64,000 nt of DNA from Kastovskya adunca ATA6-11-RM4 (GCA_019359445.1 JAHHHJ010000011.1:62001-126000); one strand, 5' to 3'. Positions 1 to 11,287 are shown, numbered from the stretch's first letter. Program-made: numbers and translations. Notes: generated from the sequence alone by a model not told the origin.

Positions 1-2837
1 GAGGAGCGTGGCTAAAGTTTGAAACCGACAAAAACGACCTGGTGTGGGTGCGGATTGACAAAACTCGCAAACTAAGTGCCCAAGTTCTCCTCAAAGCTTT
101 AGGGCTTTCCGATAGCGAAATCATCGACGCCCTGCGTCACCCTGATTACTACCAAAAGACCCTTGATAAAGAAGGCAACCCATCGGAAGAAGAAGCCCTA
201 CTGGAACTTTATCGCAAACTGAGACCGGGTGAACCCCCCACAGTCACCGGGGGACAGCAGTTGCTAGATTCCCGCTTCTTTGACCCCAAACGCTATGACT
301 TGGGTCGAGTCGGTCGCTACAAAATCAACAAAAAGCTACGGCTCAACACTCCCGACACCGTCCGGGTATTAACAGCCCAAGATATCTTGACGGGCGTAGA
401 CTACCTGATCAACCTGGAATTTGATGTCGGCAGCACCGATGACATCGACCACCTGGGAAATCGCCGCGTGCGAAGCGTGGGAGAACTACTACAGAACCAA
501 GTCCGTGTAGGTTTAAACCGTTTAGAGCGAATTATTCGCGAACGGATGACTGTTTCCGACGCCGACACCCTCACCCCCGCTAGCTTAGTGAACCCTAAGC
601 CATTAGTGGCAGCGATTAAGGAATTCTTCGGCTCCTCCCAGTTGTCCCAGTTCATGGATCAAACCAACCCCCTAGCCGAGCTAACCCACAAGCGGCGTTT
701 GTCTGCCTTGGGTCCTGGCGGTTTGACACGGGAACGGGCAGGCTTTGCCGTGCGGGATATTCACCCCTCCCACTATGGACGCATTTGCCCGATTGAGACT
801 CCTGAAGGACCAAACGCCGGATTGATTGGTTCTCTGGCAACCCATGCCCGCGTCAATGCCTACGGCTTCATTGAAACCCCCTTCTACGTGGTAGAAAACG
901 GGCGCGTCCTCAAAGACCGTCCCCCCATCTACATGAGTGCCGATGAGGAAGACGACCTGCGGGTAGCCGCCGGCGACGCCCCCATTGATAAAGACGGCTA
1001 CATCTTAGGAGTTCAGGTGCCGGTGCGGTATCGGCAAGAGTTTACGACTACCACCCCCGACCAGGTAGACTACCTGGCAGTGTCTCCGGTACAGATTATC
1101 TCTGTTGCCACCTCCTTGATTCCTTTCCTTGAGCACGACGACGCTAACCGTGCCTTGATGGGTTCAAACATGCAACGGCAGGCGGTGCCTTTGCTGAGAC
1201 CGGAGCGCCCCTTAGTGGGAACAGGTTTAGAAGCTCAAGCTGCGAGAGACTCCGGGATGGTGATTGTCTCAAAGACCGAGGGGGAAGTCACCTATGTTGA
1301 TGCCAACGAAATCAAGGTCACCGACGCGAACGGGCAAGAAACCTACTACGAAATCCAGAAGTACCAGCGCTCCAACCAGGACACCTGCTTAAACCAGCGT
1401 CCCTTGGTGTTTGTTGGGGATGATGTAGTGGTCGGTCAGGTCTTAGCGGATGGTAGTGCCACTGAAGGTGGAGAGCTGGCGCTAGGACAAAATATCCTCG
1501 TTGCCTACATGCCTTGGGAAGGCTACAACTACGAAGACGCGATCTTGATCTCGGAACGACTGGTGATTGATGATGTCTACACCAGCATCCACATTGAGAA
1601 GTACGAAATTGAGGCGCGGCAAACCAAGCTAGGCCCGGAGGAAATTACCCGTGAAATTCCTAACGTCGGGGAAGATTCCCTCCGACAGTTGGATGAAACG
1701 GGGATTATTCGCATCGGTGCCTGGGTGGAAGCGGGAGATATCCTCGTAGGTAAGGTGACGCCTAAAGGCGAATCGGATCAGCCCCCGGAAGAGAAACTGC
1801 TACGGGCAATCTTTGGGGAAAAAGCTAGAGACGTGCGGGACAACTCCCTACGGGTACCCAACGGTGAAAAAGGTCGCGTGGTGGATGTCCGCGTCTTTAC
1901 CCGCGAGCAGGGCGACGAACTGCCGCCAGGAGCCAATATGGTCGTACGGGTCTATGTTGCTCAAAAACGCAAGATCCAAGTCGGCGACAAAATGGCAGGA
2001 CGCCACGGCAATAAGGGGATTATTTCCCGAATTTTACCAGCGGAAGATATGCCTTACCTGCCGGATGGAACGCCTGTGGATATCGTTCTCAATCCCTTGG
2101 GCGTACCGAGCCGGATGAACGTTGGTCAGGTGTTTGAATGCTTACTCGGTTGGGCAGGCGACAACATGGGAGTCCGCTTTAAGATCACTCCCTTTGATGA
2201 AATGTATGGGGAAGAAGCGTCGCGCAGTACGGTGCATGGCAAGCTTGAACAAGCCAGCCAGGAAACAAACTCCCCTTGGGCCTATGATCCAGAAAATCCC
2301 GGCAAGATTACCGTGTTTGATGGTCGTACCGGGGAGGCATTTGACCGTCCTATAGCGGTGGGAAGAGCCTATATGCTGAAGCTGGTTCACTTGGTAGATG
2401 ACAAGATCCATGCCCGGAGCACGGGCCCCTACTCGCTGGTGACGCAGCAGCCTCTGGGCGGCAAAGCGCAGCAAGGTGGTCAGCGCTTTGGAGAAATGGA
2501 AGTGTGGGCATTGGAAGCCTTTGGTGCCGCCTATACCCTGCAAGAACTGTTGACGGTGAAGTCTGACGACATGCAGGGTCGTAACGAAGCTCTAAATGCG
2601 ATCGTTAAAGGCAAGGCAATTCCCCGACCGGGAACTCCGGAGTCCTTTAAGGTCTTGATGCGCGAGCTGCAATCTCTCGGTCTGGACATTGCGGTACACA
2701 AAGTGGACACGAGCGAAGATGGCAGCAGCCGGGATGTGGAAGTTGACTTGATGGCAGATGGCGCGAGCCGCCGGACACCGACTCGACCCACCTATGAGTC
2801 CCTAAGCCGCGAAGAACTGGAAGAAGACGAGGTCTGA
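1..2837 (+). CDS. rpoB: RNA polymerase beta subunit, 5' end outside window
   Basis: This encodes the beta subunit of RNA polymerase, which forms one side of the catalytic cleft. The reading frame is open from base 3 ([12 protein letters not shown]...), so the gene starts upstream; about 945 residues are visible, and cyanobacterial RpoB is usually about 1,100. The rifampicin-binding region ([14 protein letters not shown], then [13 protein letters not shown]) is present with the Asp, His and Ser residues that are wild type in sensitive enzymes. The conserved [12 protein letters not shown] lysine segment of the active centre is present further on. It is followed by rpoC1 after 97 bases, so the genes are almost certainly co-transcribed. 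The apparent GTG start at position 42 is only an internal valine. Confidence 0.98.
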   Translation, partial: GAWLKFETDKNDLVWVRIDKTRKLSAQVLLKALGLSDSEIIDALRHPDYYQKTLDKEGNPSEEEALLELYRKLRPGEPPTVTGGQQLLDSRFFDPKRYDLGRVGRYKINKKLRLNTPDTVRVLTAQDILTGVDYLINLEFDVGSTDDIDHLGNRRVRSVGELLQNQVRVGLNRLERIIRERMTVSDADTLTPASLVNPKPLVAAIKEFFGSSQLSQFMDQTNPLAELTHKRRLSALGPGGLTRERAGFAVRDIHPSHYGRICPIETPEGPNAGLIGSLATHARVNAYGFIETPFYVVENGRVLKDRPPIYMSADEEDDLRVAAGDAPIDKDGYILGVQVPVRYRQEFTTTTPDQVDYLAVSPVQIISVATSLIPFLEHDDANRALMGSNMQRQAVPLLRPERPLVGTGLEAQAARDSGMVIVSKTEGEVTYVDANEIKVTDANGQETYYEIQKYQRSNQDTCLNQRPLVFVGDDVVVGQVLADGSATEGGELALGQNILVAYMPWEGYNYEDAILISERLVIDDVYTSIHIEKYEIEARQTKLGPEEITREIPNVGEDSLRQLDETGIIRIGAWVEAGDILVGKVTPKGESDQPPEEKLLRAIFGEKARDVRDNSLRVPNGEKGRVVDVRVFTREQGDELPPGANMVVRVYVAQKRKIQVGDKMAGRHGNKGIISRILPAEDMPYLPDGTPVDIVLNPLGVPSRMNVGQVFECLLGWAGDNMGVRFKITPFDEMYGEEASRSTVHGKLEQASQETNSPWAYDPENPGKITVFDGRTGEAFDRPIAVGRAYMLKLVHLVDDKIHARSTGPYSLVTQQPLGGKAQQGGQRFGEMEVWALEAFGAAYTLQELLTVKSDDMQGRNEALNAIVKGKAIPRPGTPESFKVLMRELQSLGLDIAVHKVDTSEDGSSRDVEVDLMADGASRRTPTRPTYESLSREELEEDEV

Positions 2838-2853
2838 TAAAGGCCCAGGTGGA

Positions 2854-2896
2854 AAGGATGAAGGATGAAAAAACAAGCATTTTGCACTTCATCCTT
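2854..2896 (+). other. Hairpin in the rpoB-rpoC1 spacer
   Basis: AAGGATGAAG (2854-2863) is perfectly complementary to CTTCATCCTT (2887-2896). No U-tract follows, so a full terminator is unlikely; RNA processing or partial attenuation is possible. Related hairpins lie between rpoC1 and rpoC2 and after rpoC2. Confidence 0.6.
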
Positions 2897-2900
2897 GCCA

Positions 2901-2932
2901 CTTCATAATTCATACTTCATAATTCATACTTC
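2901..2932. repeat. Short tandem repeat upstream of rpoC1
   Basis: A 14-base unit (CATAATTCATACTT) occurs twice in tandem immediately before the rpoC1 start. It is the reverse complement of the GAAGTATGAA-type repeats seen near 57.7 kb, so it belongs to the short tandemly repeated sequences typical of cyanobacterial spacers. Confidence 0.7.
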
Positions 2933-2934
2933 AG

Positions 2935-4812
2935 ATGAGACAACAGATAGAGAATCGGTTTGACTACGTCAAAATTGGTATTGCCTCTCCAGAGCGGATT
3001 CGTGTCTGGGGAGAACGCACCCTTCCAAACGGTCAGGTGGTTGGTGAAGTCACAAAGCCGGAGACGATCAACTACCGAACCCTAAAACCAGAAATGGACG
3101 GGCTATTTTGTGAACGCATCTTCGGCCCTGCCAAGGACTGGGAATGCCACTGTGGGAAGTACAAGCGAGTACGTCATCGCGGGATAGTTTGCGAACGCTG
3201 CGGTGTGGAAGTAACTGAATCCCGCGTGCGGCGTCACCGCATGGGGTTTATTAAACTTGCCGCCCCCGTTGTCCATGTTTGGTATCTCAAGGGCATCCCC
3301 AGCTACCTGAGCATTTTGCTAGATATGCCTCTGCGGGATGTTGAGCAGATTGTTTACTTCAATGCCTATGTTGTTCTCAGTCCTGGCAATGCGGAGAACT
3401 TGAGCTACAAGCAACTGCTCAATGAAGACCAATGGCTGGAAATCGAAGAGCAACTTTATAGCGAAGATTCTGAGCTAACGGGGGTTGAAGTCGGCATTGG
3501 TGCAGAAGCACTGGCAAGACTTTTGCAAGATGTGGCTTTAGAATCGGAAGCCGAGCAACTGCGGGAAGAGATTGCCAATGCTAAAGGTCAAAAGCGGGCA
3601 AAGCTAATCAAGCGTCTGCGGGTGATTGACAACTTCATTGCTACTGGCTCCCAGCCGGATTGGATGGTGCTGAATGTCATCCCTGTGATTCCCCCAGATT
3701 TGCGCCCGATGGTGCAACTCGATGGCGGTCGCTTTGCCACCTCCGATCTCAATGACCTGTATCGCCGCGTCATCAACCGCAACAACCGACTGGCAAGGCT
3801 CCAGGAAATCCTCGCTCCAGAAATTATCGTCCGTAACGAGAAGCGAATGCTCCAAGAAGCGGTAGATGCCCTGATTGATAACGGACGCCGGGGTCGTACC
3901 GTTGTTGGTGCCAACAACCGACCGTTGAAATCTCTGTCGGACATCATTGAAGGGAAACAAGGTCGCTTCCGGCAAAACCTTCTGGGTAAGCGGGTTGACT
4001 ACTCCGGACGAAGCGTAATTGTAGTGGGGCCCAATTTAAAAATTCACCAGTGCGGATTGCCTCGGGAAATGGCAATTGAGTTGTTCCAACCCTTTGTCAT
4101 TCACCGCTTGATTCGCCAAGGACTGGTGAATAATATCAAAGCGGCTAAGAAGCTGATTCAGCGGGGTGACCCTAGTGTTTGGGAGGTCTTGGAGGAAGTA
4201 ATTGCTGGACACCCCGTCCTGCTGAACCGTGCTCCAACGCTACACCGATTAGGAATTCAATCCTTTGAACCAATTCTGGTAGAAGGTCGAGCCATTCAGT
4301 TGCACCCTTTAGTGTGTCCAGCATTTAACGCTGACTTTGACGGTGACCAGATGGCAGTACATGTCCCTCTGTCTTTGGAGTCCCAGGCAGAAGCCCGGTT
4401 GCTGATGTTGGCATCGAACAATATCCTCTCGCCAGCAACGGGTCGCCCAATTATTACGCCTAGCCAGGATATGGTCTTAGGTTGCTACTACCTGACAGCA
4501 GATAACCCTGCGGCTCAAAATGGTGGCGATCGCTATTTCGGTGGTCTAGATGATGCTTTGAAAGCCTATGAGCAGAAGCAAGTCGGTTTGCATGCTTATG
4601 TCTGGGTGCGCTTTGATGGCAAGGTGGAAACCGAAGTTCCAGATAATGAACCAGTCTCTGTAGAACAGTTGAGTGACGGCACTGTTACCAAAATTTACCG
4701 AGAACGCCGCTTGCGAGAAACCGCCGATGGGGAGCTACTTTCTCAGTATGTCCGCACGACCCCAGGTCGGATCATTTATAACAAGACGATTCTGGAAGCA
4801 TTAATGAGCTAG
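2935..4812 (+). CDS. rpoC1: RNA polymerase gamma subunit (beta' N-terminal part)
   Basis: In cyanobacteria and plastids the bacterial beta' subunit is split in two; this 625-residue protein is the N-terminal part and carries the catalytic centre. The Mg-binding motif NADFDGDQM is intact, with Asp467, Asp469 and Asp471. A zinc-binding cluster lies near the N-terminus ([20 protein letters not shown]). The ATG at 2935 gives an N-terminus ([20 protein letters not shown]) that fits the family. The gene lies between rpoB and rpoC2, as expected for this operon. Confidence 0.98.
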   Translation: MRQQIENRFDYVKIGIASPERIRVWGERTLPNGQVVGEVTKPETINYRTLKPEMDGLFCERIFGPAKDWECHCGKYKRVRHRGIVCERCGVEVTESRVRRHRMGFIKLAAPVVHVWYLKGIPSYLSILLDMPLRDVEQIVYFNAYVVLSPGNAENLSYKQLLNEDQWLEIEEQLYSEDSELTGVEVGIGAEALARLLQDVALESEAEQLREEIANAKGQKRAKLIKRLRVIDNFIATGSQPDWMVLNVIPVIPPDLRPMVQLDGGRFATSDLNDLYRRVINRNNRLARLQEILAPEIIVRNEKRMLQEAVDALIDNGRRGRTVVGANNRPLKSLSDIIEGKQGRFRQNLLGKRVDYSGRSVIVVGPNLKIHQCGLPREMAIELFQPFVIHRLIRQGLVNNIKAAKKLIQRGDPSVWEVLEEVIAGHPVLLNRAPTLHRLGIQSFEPILVEGRAIQLHPLVCPAFNADFDGDQMAVHVPLSLESQAEARLLMLASNNILSPATGRPIITPSQDMVLGCYYLTADNPAAQNGGDRYFGGLDDALKAYEQKQVGLHAYVWVRFDGKVETEVPDNEPVSVEQLSDGTVTKIYRERRLRETADGELLSQYVRTTPGRIIYNKTILEALMS

Positions 4813-4835
4813 GTGGACTTGGACTCTTGAAGTCT

Positions 4836-4876
4836 GAAGGATGAAGTGAATTGTTGCTGAGTAGACTTCATTCTTC
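4836..4876 (+). other. Hairpin in the rpoC1-rpoC2 spacer
   Basis: GAAGGATGAAGT (4836-4847) pairs with ACTTCATTCTTC (4865-4876) with one mismatch. The arm sequence is nearly the same as in the rpoB-rpoC1 spacer hairpin, so the operon has a repeated inter-cistronic structure. Confidence 0.55.
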
Positions 4877-4931
4877 CGACTTTCTTTCCTCCCTTTCTAA
4901 TCTGACAACTATAGAGACAAGCAGGAAAAAG

Positions 4932-7900
4932 ATGGCAGATCAAAAAGAAATGACTTTTCATAACCGGGTTGTCGATAAGGGTCAGCTCAAGAAGTTAGTC
5001 TCCTGGGCTTATACGAACTACGGTAGTGCTCGTACGGCTCAGATGGCAGACTTGCTAAAAGAGTTGGGCTTTCGCTATGCGACCCTGGCGGGTGTCTCAA
5101 TTAGTGTCGATGATTTGCTAGTGCCACCCGTAAAACGCCAGATGCTGGATGAGGCTGAAGCTCAGATTCTGGCAACAGAGACTCGTTATACGCGGGGAGA
5201 AATTACAGAAGTTGAACGCTTCCAAAAAGTAATTGATACTTGGAATAGCACATCAGAAGCGCTAAAAGATGAAGTAGTCCGTAACTTCAAAGCCACTGAT
5301 CCCTTGAACTCAGTCTATATGATGGCTTTCTCTGGAGCAAGAGGTAACTTGTCTCAGGTGCGTCAGTTAGTGGGGATGCGAGGCTTGATGGCAGACCCGC
5401 AAGGGGAAATTATTGACTTGCCGATTAAGACCAATTTTCGGGAAGGATTGACAGTAACTGAGTACATTATCTCCTCTTACGGGGCGCGTAAAGGCTTGGT
5501 AGACACCGCGTTGAGAACGGCTGACTCTGGTTATCTCACCCGGCGTTTAGTGGATGTTTCCCAAGATGTGATTGTGCGGGAGGTAGATTGTGGTACTCCG
5601 CGTTACGTCACCGTGAGAGCCATGAAAGATGGCGATCGCGTTTTGATTCCCCTCAAAGACAGATTGCTGGGACGAGTCTTGGCAAGCGAAGTCCTTCACC
5701 CTGAAACCGGGGAAGTAATTGCCGAGAAGAACAAAGACATTTGCGATGACTTAGCAATCTTCATTGATCAGGCTGGCGTCCAAGACGTCAATGTGCGATC
5801 GCCCCTCACTTGTGAAGCCCAACGCTCAGTCTGTCAATACTGCTACGGCTGGAGTTTGGCTCACGGGCACATGGTCGATTTAGGTGAAGCTGTCGGGATC
5901 ATCGCCGCTCAGTCGATTGGGGAACCGGGAACCCAGCTCACCATGCGGACATTCCACACAGGGGGTGTCTTCACCGGGGAAGTTGCACGGCAGGTGCAAG
6001 CTCCCTTTGATGGTGTTGTGCGCTTCTCCAAGCGCCTGCGGACTAGAGGCGTCCGGACTCGTCACGGGGAAGACCGCGAGCAAGTGGAAGTAGCAGGCGA
6101 CATAGTCCTGACATCCACTAGCGGTAATAAACAATCCCAGACCTTTCCAGTTACTCCTGGTTCCCTGCTGATGGTTGCCGATGGCGAAGAAGTCAGCGCC
6201 CGTCAGCTTATGGCAGAAGTCGCCCTGGGTAAATCTCGCCTCTCCACAGAAAAAATTACCAAAGACGTTGCCTCTGACTTAGCAGGGGAAGTCCTCTTTG
6301 CTGACCTCGTTCAGGAAGAAAAAACCGACCGCCAAGGCAACACAACCCGAACAGCACAGCGAGGTGGTTTGCTCTGGATTCTATCCGGTGAAGTGTACAA
6401 CTTACCGCCTGCTGCTGAACCTGTCGTTAAAAACGGGGATGCCGTCGAGGTGGGGAGTATCCTGGCAGAAACCAAGCTGGTAACAGCTAATGGTGGTGTT
6501 GTCCGTCTAACAGCCGGCAGGCGAGAAATCGAAATCATCACCGCCTCTGTGCAGCTAGACCAGGCAATCGTCCGGGTTGAAAGCAGCGGCGGACGTGAAC
6601 AGTACGTCATTTACACCGGAAACAACCAGCGCTTCTCCCTAAAAGCCACTCCTAGTACCAAAGTCCAAAGCAGTCAGGTTGTCGCCGAACTGATTGATGA
6701 CCGCTATCGCACATCAACCGGCGGGATCATCAAGTATGCTGGGGTCGAAGTTGCTAAACGGGGCAAGGCAAAACTAGGGTACGAAGTCACCAAAGGTGGC
6801 ACCCTCTTGTGGATTCCTGAAGAATGCCACGAAGTCAACAAAGACATCTCTCTGCTCTTGGTAGAAGACGGTCAATACGTCGAAGCTGGAACTGAAGTTG
6901 TCAAAGATATCTTCTGCCAGAGTGGGGGGATTGTTGAAGTCGTACAGAAAAACGACATTCTGCGGGAAATTGTCATCAAGCCTGGAGAACTACATCTCGT
7001 CGATGAACCCCCAATCGAATTGGGCGGCGAAGGTCAAATCATTTATCCTGGCACAGAACCATTCCATGGACTAACGGTAGAAGAACTGCGCTATGGCGAG
7101 TTTGTCGAAACCCCAGAAGGGGCAGCCCTCTTGCTGCGACCTGTGGTTGAGTACGCTGTGCCCGATGAGCCAGATGTTCCTTCTCAAGCTTCGATTAATG
7201 AATCCGGCTTGACAGCGATTGAACTACGAGCAGTACAGCGTTTGCCCTTTAAGGATGGAGAGCGCGTTAAGTCTGTAGAAGGACAAGAGTTACTCCGGAC
7301 TCAGCTTGTGCTGGAAATGGCTCAAGAAGGACAACACGGCGAACACACCGGTACACCTCAGCTGAGTGCTGACATTGAATTGGTTCCTACGGAAGAAGAC
7401 CCTGAGGCAATGCGCCTCCAGCTTGTCATCCTAGAATCGCTAGTGATTCGTCGCGACACCGGAACTGACCCCTTAGGTGGTAATACCTCCACAAAGGTGT
7501 TAGTGGAAGATGGTGACGAGATTGCTCCAGGAGCCGTAGTTGCTCGCACCGAAATTCAGTGTAAGGAAGAAGGTGAAGTCCGAGGAATCAGAGAAGGTGC
7601 AGAAGCGATTCGTCGGATATTGGTGGTACGCGATGCCGACCGGGTAACGATCCCCATTACTGCGACACCTCAAGTCAAAGTTGGCAATTTAATCGTGGAA
7701 GAGGCAACCCTAGCCGACGGGACATCTGCCCCAGAGTCCGGTCAAGTTGTCAAAGTCACACCCGAAGCCGTTACCTTGCGGCGGGCACGTCCTTACCGGG
7801 TTTCTGCCGGAGCGGTGTTGCAAATTGAGAATGGCGATTTGGTGCAACGAGGAGACAACTTAGTGTTGCTGGTGTTTGAGCGTGCCAAAACAGGGGACAT

Positions 7901-8894
7901 CATTCAGGGTCTACCGAGAATTGAAGAACTATTAGAGGGACGTAAACCCAAGGAAGCCTGTGTCTTAGCCAAACGTCCTGGTGAAACACAAGTGGTTTAC
8001 GAGCAAGACGAAACCGTTGACGTCAAAGTGATTGAGGATGATGGTGTGGTTGCTGATTATCCGGTTGGTCCGGGGCAAAATGCCATGGTCTCCGATGGTC
8101 AGAAAGTACTAGCAGCAGAAGCCCTTACTGATGGACCTGCCAACCCCCATGAAATTTTGGAGATTTTCTTCAATTACTCCTTGGAACAAGGAAAAGGGGT
8201 GTACGAGTCAGCACTGGTTGGACTGCAACAAGCTCAGGCATTTTTGGTCAACGAGGTGCAGTCGGTGTATCAATCTCAGGGGATTGATATTTCTGACAAA
8301 CACATTGAGGTGATTGTGCGACAAATGACCTCAAAAGTCCGGGTGGATGACGGTGGTGATACAACCATGCTCCCTGGAGAACTCGTTGAGTTGCGACAAC
8401 TTGAAACGGTAAACGACGCGATGGCAATCACGGGCGGCGCACCTGCTCAATACACTCCCGTACTGCTAGGGATTACCAAAGCCTCGCTCAATACTGACAG
8501 CTTCATTTCAGCTGCATCCTTCCAGGAAACCACCCGTGTCCTAACGGAAGCCGCGATTGAAGGGAAGTCTGACTGGCTGCGAGGACTGAAGGAAAACGTG
8601 ATCATTGGACGCCTGATTCCGGCAGGAACTGGCTACAACGCTTATGAAGAACCTGCCATTAGCACGATTGATACAGACTACACGAATGGCTCTGGGGCCT
8701 ACTCCTACGAGCGCTTCGAGGGAGGGGACTTGGATCAAGATGACCCCTTAGATGTCGTCTTGGATGACCGGACAGCCCGTGCTTACAGCTTAGAGGAGCG
8801 GAACAACTTAATCAGTGGGGGTGGTAACTTCTCATCTGTAATCGATGACGAAGACTCGGATTTTAAAGATGACTTTGAAGGCGAGGAAGAATAA
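4932..8894 (+). CDS. rpoC2: RNA polymerase beta' subunit (C-terminal part)
   Basis: This encodes the C-terminal part of the split beta' subunit, 1,320 residues from the ATG at 4932. I chose this start over an in-frame ATG at 4851 because the family N-terminus begins close to the conserved segment [17 protein letters not shown], and because GCAGGAAAAAG just upstream is a plausible ribosome binding site. The four-cysteine zinc region ([11 protein letters not shown]) is followed by the conserved [20 protein letters not shown] segment. The long middle section matches the large insertion (SI3) that cyanobacterial RpoC2 proteins carry. The C-terminal tail is very acidic. It is the last gene of the rpoB-rpoC1-rpoC2 operon. 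Confidence 0.97.
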   Translation: MADQKEMTFHNRVVDKGQLKKLVSWAYTNYGSARTAQMADLLKELGFRYATLAGVSISVDDLLVPPVKRQMLDEAEAQILATETRYTRGEITEVERFQKVIDTWNSTSEALKDEVVRNFKATDPLNSVYMMAFSGARGNLSQVRQLVGMRGLMADPQGEIIDLPIKTNFREGLTVTEYIISSYGARKGLVDTALRTADSGYLTRRLVDVSQDVIVREVDCGTPRYVTVRAMKDGDRVLIPLKDRLLGRVLASEVLHPETGEVIAEKNKDICDDLAIFIDQAGVQDVNVRSPLTCEAQRSVCQYCYGWSLAHGHMVDLGEAVGIIAAQSIGEPGTQLTMRTFHTGGVFTGEVARQVQAPFDGVVRFSKRLRTRGVRTRHGEDREQVEVAGDIVLTSTSGNKQSQTFPVTPGSLLMVADGEEVSARQLMAEVALGKSRLSTEKITKDVASDLAGEVLFADLVQEEKTDRQGNTTRTAQRGGLLWILSGEVYNLPPAAEPVVKNGDAVEVGSILAETKLVTANGGVVRLTAGRREIEIITASVQLDQAIVRVESSGGREQYVIYTGNNQRFSLKATPSTKVQSSQVVAELIDDRYRTSTGGIIKYAGVEVAKRGKAKLGYEVTKGGTLLWIPEECHEVNKDISLLLVEDGQYVEAGTEVVKDIFCQSGGIVEVVQKNDILREIVIKPGELHLVDEPPIELGGEGQIIYPGTEPFHGLTVEELRYGEFVETPEGAALLLRPVVEYAVPDEPDVPSQASINESGLTAIELRAVQRLPFKDGERVKSVEGQELLRTQLVLEMAQEGQHGEHTGTPQLSADIELVPTEEDPEAMRLQLVILESLVIRRDTGTDPLGGNTSTKVLVEDGDEIAPGAVVARTEIQCKEEGEVRGIREGAEAIRRILVVRDADRVTIPITATPQVKVGNLIVEEATLADGTSAPESGQVVKVTPEAVTLRRARPYRVSAGAVLQIENGDLVQRGDNLVLLVFERAKTGDIIQGLPRIEELLEGRKPKEACVLAKRPGETQVVYEQDETVDVKVIEDDGVVADYPVGPGQNAMVSDGQKVLAAEALTDGPANPHEILEIFFNYSLEQGKGVYESALVGLQQAQAFLVNEVQSVYQSQGIDISDKHIEVIVRQMTSKVRVDDGGDTTMLPGELVELRQLETVNDAMAITGGAPAQYTPVLLGITKASLNTDSFISAASFQETTRVLTEAAIEGKSDWLRGLKENVIIGRLIPAGTGYNAYEEPAISTIDTDYTNGSGAYSYERFEGGDLDQDDPLDVVLDDRTARAYSLEERNNLISGGGNFSSVIDDEDSDFKDDFEGEEE

Positions 8895-8913
8895 AGTCTG
8901 AGGTGTAAAAAAT

Positions 8914-8940
8914 GAAGGATGAAAAGATTTTTCATCCTTC
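8914..8940 (-). terminator. Terminator between rpoC2 and htrA
   Basis: GAAGGATGAAAA and TTTTCATCCTTC form a perfect 12-bp stem with a 3-base loop. On the minus strand it is followed by a T-run (ATTTTTT), so it best fits a terminator for the htrA transcript. On the plus strand it may also slow or stop the rpo operon. The stem uses the same GAAGGATGAA sequence as the two spacer hairpins upstream. Confidence 0.75.
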
Positions 8941-8987
8941 ACTTCTGAGCTATTCAATAATCTCAGTTACGAAAAGTGCGGAGAGTG

Positions 8988-10181
8988 TCAACCTCTTTGT
9001 TCGGTTTGTAATTCTCCGGTGCGGACAGACAACGATGTTGTTTGATTACCGCGCCGGATTTTCATTTGGAGAACCTCACCGACGCCACTATTTTCAACAA
9101 TTCGCTGCAACTGTTCGGGAGCAGTGACATCAGTTCCGTTAATTTGAATAATTACATCGCCTCGACGAACTCCAGCAGAGGCGGCGGGGCTGTCGGGAAC
9201 AACCTGGGCAACAAGGACACCATTGACTTCTGGCACTGTAAAGGGTGAGTTGGGGTCACGGTTATTCTCTGCGGCAATTTGAGGTGTCAGGAGGAGCATC
9301 CGAATTCCCAGGAAAGGATGGATAACTTTTTCCCCACGTGCTAGGCGATTGGAAATCTCTTTGGCTTTGTTGATGGGAATCGCAAAGCCAATGCCCATGG
9401 CGTCAGGGCGAATAGCTGTATTGATGCCGATTACTTCGCCTTGCTGATTCAACAAAGGGCCGCCGGAGTTACCCGGATTGATGGCGGCATCGGTTTGAAT
9501 GAAATCGAGGCGCTTGTCAGGAATGCCAACTTGAGCGCTGGAGCGTTGCAGGGTGCTGATAATCCCTAAGGTAACGGTGTTGTCGAAGCCGAGAGGATTA
9601 CCAACGGCGATCGCCCAATCTCCAACTTGTACGCTGTCTGAATCTCCTAGAGGGGCAATAGGTAAATCGCCAGCATTAATTTTAACTACTGCTAAATCAG
9701 TAACTTCATCTGCTCCTTGGACTTTGCCTTCTAAGGTGCGTCCGTCCTTTAAGATGACAGTTACTCTATCGGCTTGATTCACCACATGAGCATTGGTGAG
9801 AATCAATCCGCTGTGGTCAAAAATAAACCCCGATCCTACGCCTCGTAATAGTCTCTCTTGGGGTGGGGTCTGCAATTGCTCGCCAAAGAAGCGCCGGAAG
9901 AAAGGGTCATCAAATAAAGGATCGATACGGCGCGTAACCGTGCGTTCCGTGTCAATCTGGACAACCGCATTGCCAACTCGATTGACTGCCGCTGTCACAA
10001 AGCTACCGCCCGTCGTGTCGGTAATCGGTGGTCTTTGGGCAAGTAGTGTAGACGGCTGTACTGGCCCTGCCTGAGATGGCAGCACTTGTATAAAACCAAC
10101 CATTAGGACAAGTCCGAAAACGGTGGCAAGTAAGTAAGTAGGGAACCGGTTTAGGGAGTGAAAAACTTTTGTCAATCGCAT
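8988..10181 (-). CDS. HtrA/Deg-family periplasmic serine protease
   Basis: A trypsin-like protease of the HtrA/Deg family (cyanobacterial HhoA/HhoB/HtrA group), which degrades or refolds damaged exported proteins. The start is taken at the internal ATG at 10181 (MRLTKVFHS...), which gives 397 residues and a clean N-terminal hydrophobic segment at about residues 16-37 ending near PSQA; the ORF extends 13 codons further upstream. The catalytic triad is complete: His132 in LTNAHVV, Asp162 in TDLAVV, and Ser239 in NPGNSGGP. One C-terminal PDZ domain follows (GVLVAQVVPDSPAASAGV onward). The gene converges on rpoC2 and shares its terminator region. The paralogue cannot be told from sequence alone. 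Confidence 0.93.
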   Translation of the reverse strand: MRLTKVFHSLNRFPTYLLATVFGLVLMVGFIQVLPSQAGPVQPSTLLAQRPPITDTTGGSFVTAAVNRVGNAVVQIDTERTVTRRIDPLFDDPFFRRFFGEQLQTPPQERLLRGVGSGFIFDHSGLILTNAHVVNQADRVTVILKDGRTLEGKVQGADEVTDLAVVKINAGDLPIAPLGDSDSVQVGDWAIAVGNPLGFDNTVTLGIISTLQRSSAQVGIPDKRLDFIQTDAAINPGNSGGPLLNQQGEVIGINTAIRPDAMGIGFAIPINKAKEISNRLARGEKVIHPFLGIRMLLLTPQIAAENNRDPNSPFTVPEVNGVLVAQVVPDSPAASAGVRRGDVIIQINGTDVTAPEQLQRIVENSGVGEVLQMKIRRGNQTTSLSVRTGELQTEQRG

Positions 10182-10523
10182 AGTTTTAATTCTTGAGTTT
10201 CGACCGTATTTCAACAACAAAACTTCCTCAAAGAGGTGTAATTGTCGCTACAACTAGCCTGACAAATATTGTGACAGTTCTACACTGTCATTGTTTAAAT
10301 TCAGTTACTGAGGACGTTGCTGCTACGATGTAGGTTTCTGTAGGGAAATATCATTCATCCTGCGCTGTCATTGTCGCGAAAAAGACCAGCCCCGCGAGTC
10401 TCCACTCTAAGCTACGATCAAAAATGCAGGATACTGACGCGTAATCGCAACTCTCATCTGGAGCTGACCCCATTGATTAATGAAACCTTTTCCATTTCTG
10501 GGAAAGACGAACATTCCCATATA

Positions 10524-10856
10524 GTGGATGGCGATCGCACCCACACGCAACATGCTCGTGGTGAGGGATCGTCAGCACATCGCCATGTTCACGACGAAGA
10601 ATCTCTACGACGAATTGTGAATCGGCTGTCTCGGATTGAAGGACACATTCGAGGCGTGAAGACGATGGTGCAAGAGAGTCGTCCCTGTCCGGATGTGCTG
10701 GTGCAAATTGCGGCTGTACGGGGGGCACTCGATCGCGTGGCACGGATTATCTTAGATGAACATCTAACTCAATGTATTGGTCGTGCAGCGGAAGAAGGCA
10801 ATATTGAGGTAGAAATTGAAGAGTTAAAAGCCGCGCTGGATCGATTTTTACCCTAG
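10524..10856 (+). CDS. inrS: CsoR/RcnR-family metal sensor, InrS-like
   Basis: A small DUF156-family repressor, all helical, that releases DNA on binding metal. The residues match the H-C-H-C ligand set of the cyanobacterial nickel sensor InrS: a His in HVHDEE, Cys 32 residues later in RPCPDV, His 25 after that in DEHLTQC, and Cys 4 after that. With the GTG at 10524 these fall at 23, 55, 80 and 84, close to the InrS numbering as I recall it (21, 53, 78, 82). A TTG at 10473 has a better ribosome site (GGAG, 9-base spacing), and the frame stays open to a TTG at 10371. No metal exporter lies next to it, so its target must be elsewhere or be its own gene. Copper sensing by a CsoR is the alternative. 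Confidence 0.85.
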   Translation: MDGDRTHTQHARGEGSSAHRHVHDEESLRRIVNRLSRIEGHIRGVKTMVQESRPCPDVLVQIAAVRGALDRVARIILDEHLTQCIGRAAEEGNIEVEIEELKAALDRFLP

Positions 10857-10943
10857 TCCTCGACCGTCGCACCGGAGACGGGGATTCCTCTGATTTTCAA
10901 GACGAGAACTTAGCGGTTGTTTATCGCTGCTGAAAGCCGGATG

Positions 10944-11002
10944 GAGAGGCGATCGCTCTTTTACCCCAACCGCATCACGACCGCAAAAGAGCGAAACCTC
11001 TC
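10944..11002 (+). other. Long imperfect hairpin downstream of the metal-sensor gene
   Basis: GAGAGG (10944-10949) and CGCTCTTTT (10954-10962) pair with AAAAGAGCG (10985-10993) and CCTCTC (10997-11002). This gives two stacked stems of 9 and 6 bp, 88 bases past the inrS-like stop. It may end or stabilise that transcript. The stretch 10857-11785 has no confident protein gene; this hairpin, the terminator at 11017, a possible small gene at 11105-11287 and the pyk leader hairpin are all I see in it. Confidence 0.5.
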
Positions 11003-11016
11003 ATGGCGCGATCGCT

Positions 11017-11052
11017 AAAAAAAAGCAAAAAAAAGGGAGAGACATTCCCTTT
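11017..11052 (-). terminator. Intrinsic terminator, minus strand
   Basis: AAAGGGA (11032-11038) and TCCCTTT (11046-11052) form a 7-bp stem with a 7-base loop. Read on the minus strand, it is followed by a long T-rich tract (11017-11034 is almost all A on plus). No annotated minus-strand gene lies just upstream except the 60-residue ORF at 11105-11287. Confidence 0.6.
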
Positions 11053-11104
11053 CTCCACCCTTCGTTCCTTGTCAATTTTTAATATTTAGATTTATTCGTT
11101 GGTT

Positions 11105-11287
11105 TTAGTTTCTGTACCAATTGCTCCCGGTGCGTTGACTTGTAATCGACTCAGTTGCTATTGATTGATTGCAAGAGCTAGCCTCGCCAAGCGACTGTAT
11201 CCCAGTTTCAGCGAATAGAGCTAAACCCAAATTGAGGTTTTCGTTCTTGCCTGTCAGTGAGCGGTGGCTTTTGCCTGATTCCTTCAT
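11105..11287 (-). CDS. Possible small protein of 60 residues, unrecognised
   Basis: An ATG-initiated 60-residue frame (MKESGKSHRSLTGKNEN...) on the minus strand. I do not recognise it. It is polar, with no membrane segment and a single cysteine. What supports it is position: its stop lies 53 bases before a good minus-strand terminator, in a spacer with no other gene. Against it, there is no Shine-Dalgarno motif and no clear promoter at a suitable distance. The transcript may instead be a non-coding RNA. Confidence 0.35.
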   Translation of the reverse strand: MKESGKSHRSLTGKNENLNLGLALFAETGIQSLGEASSCNQSIATESITSQRTGSNWYRN

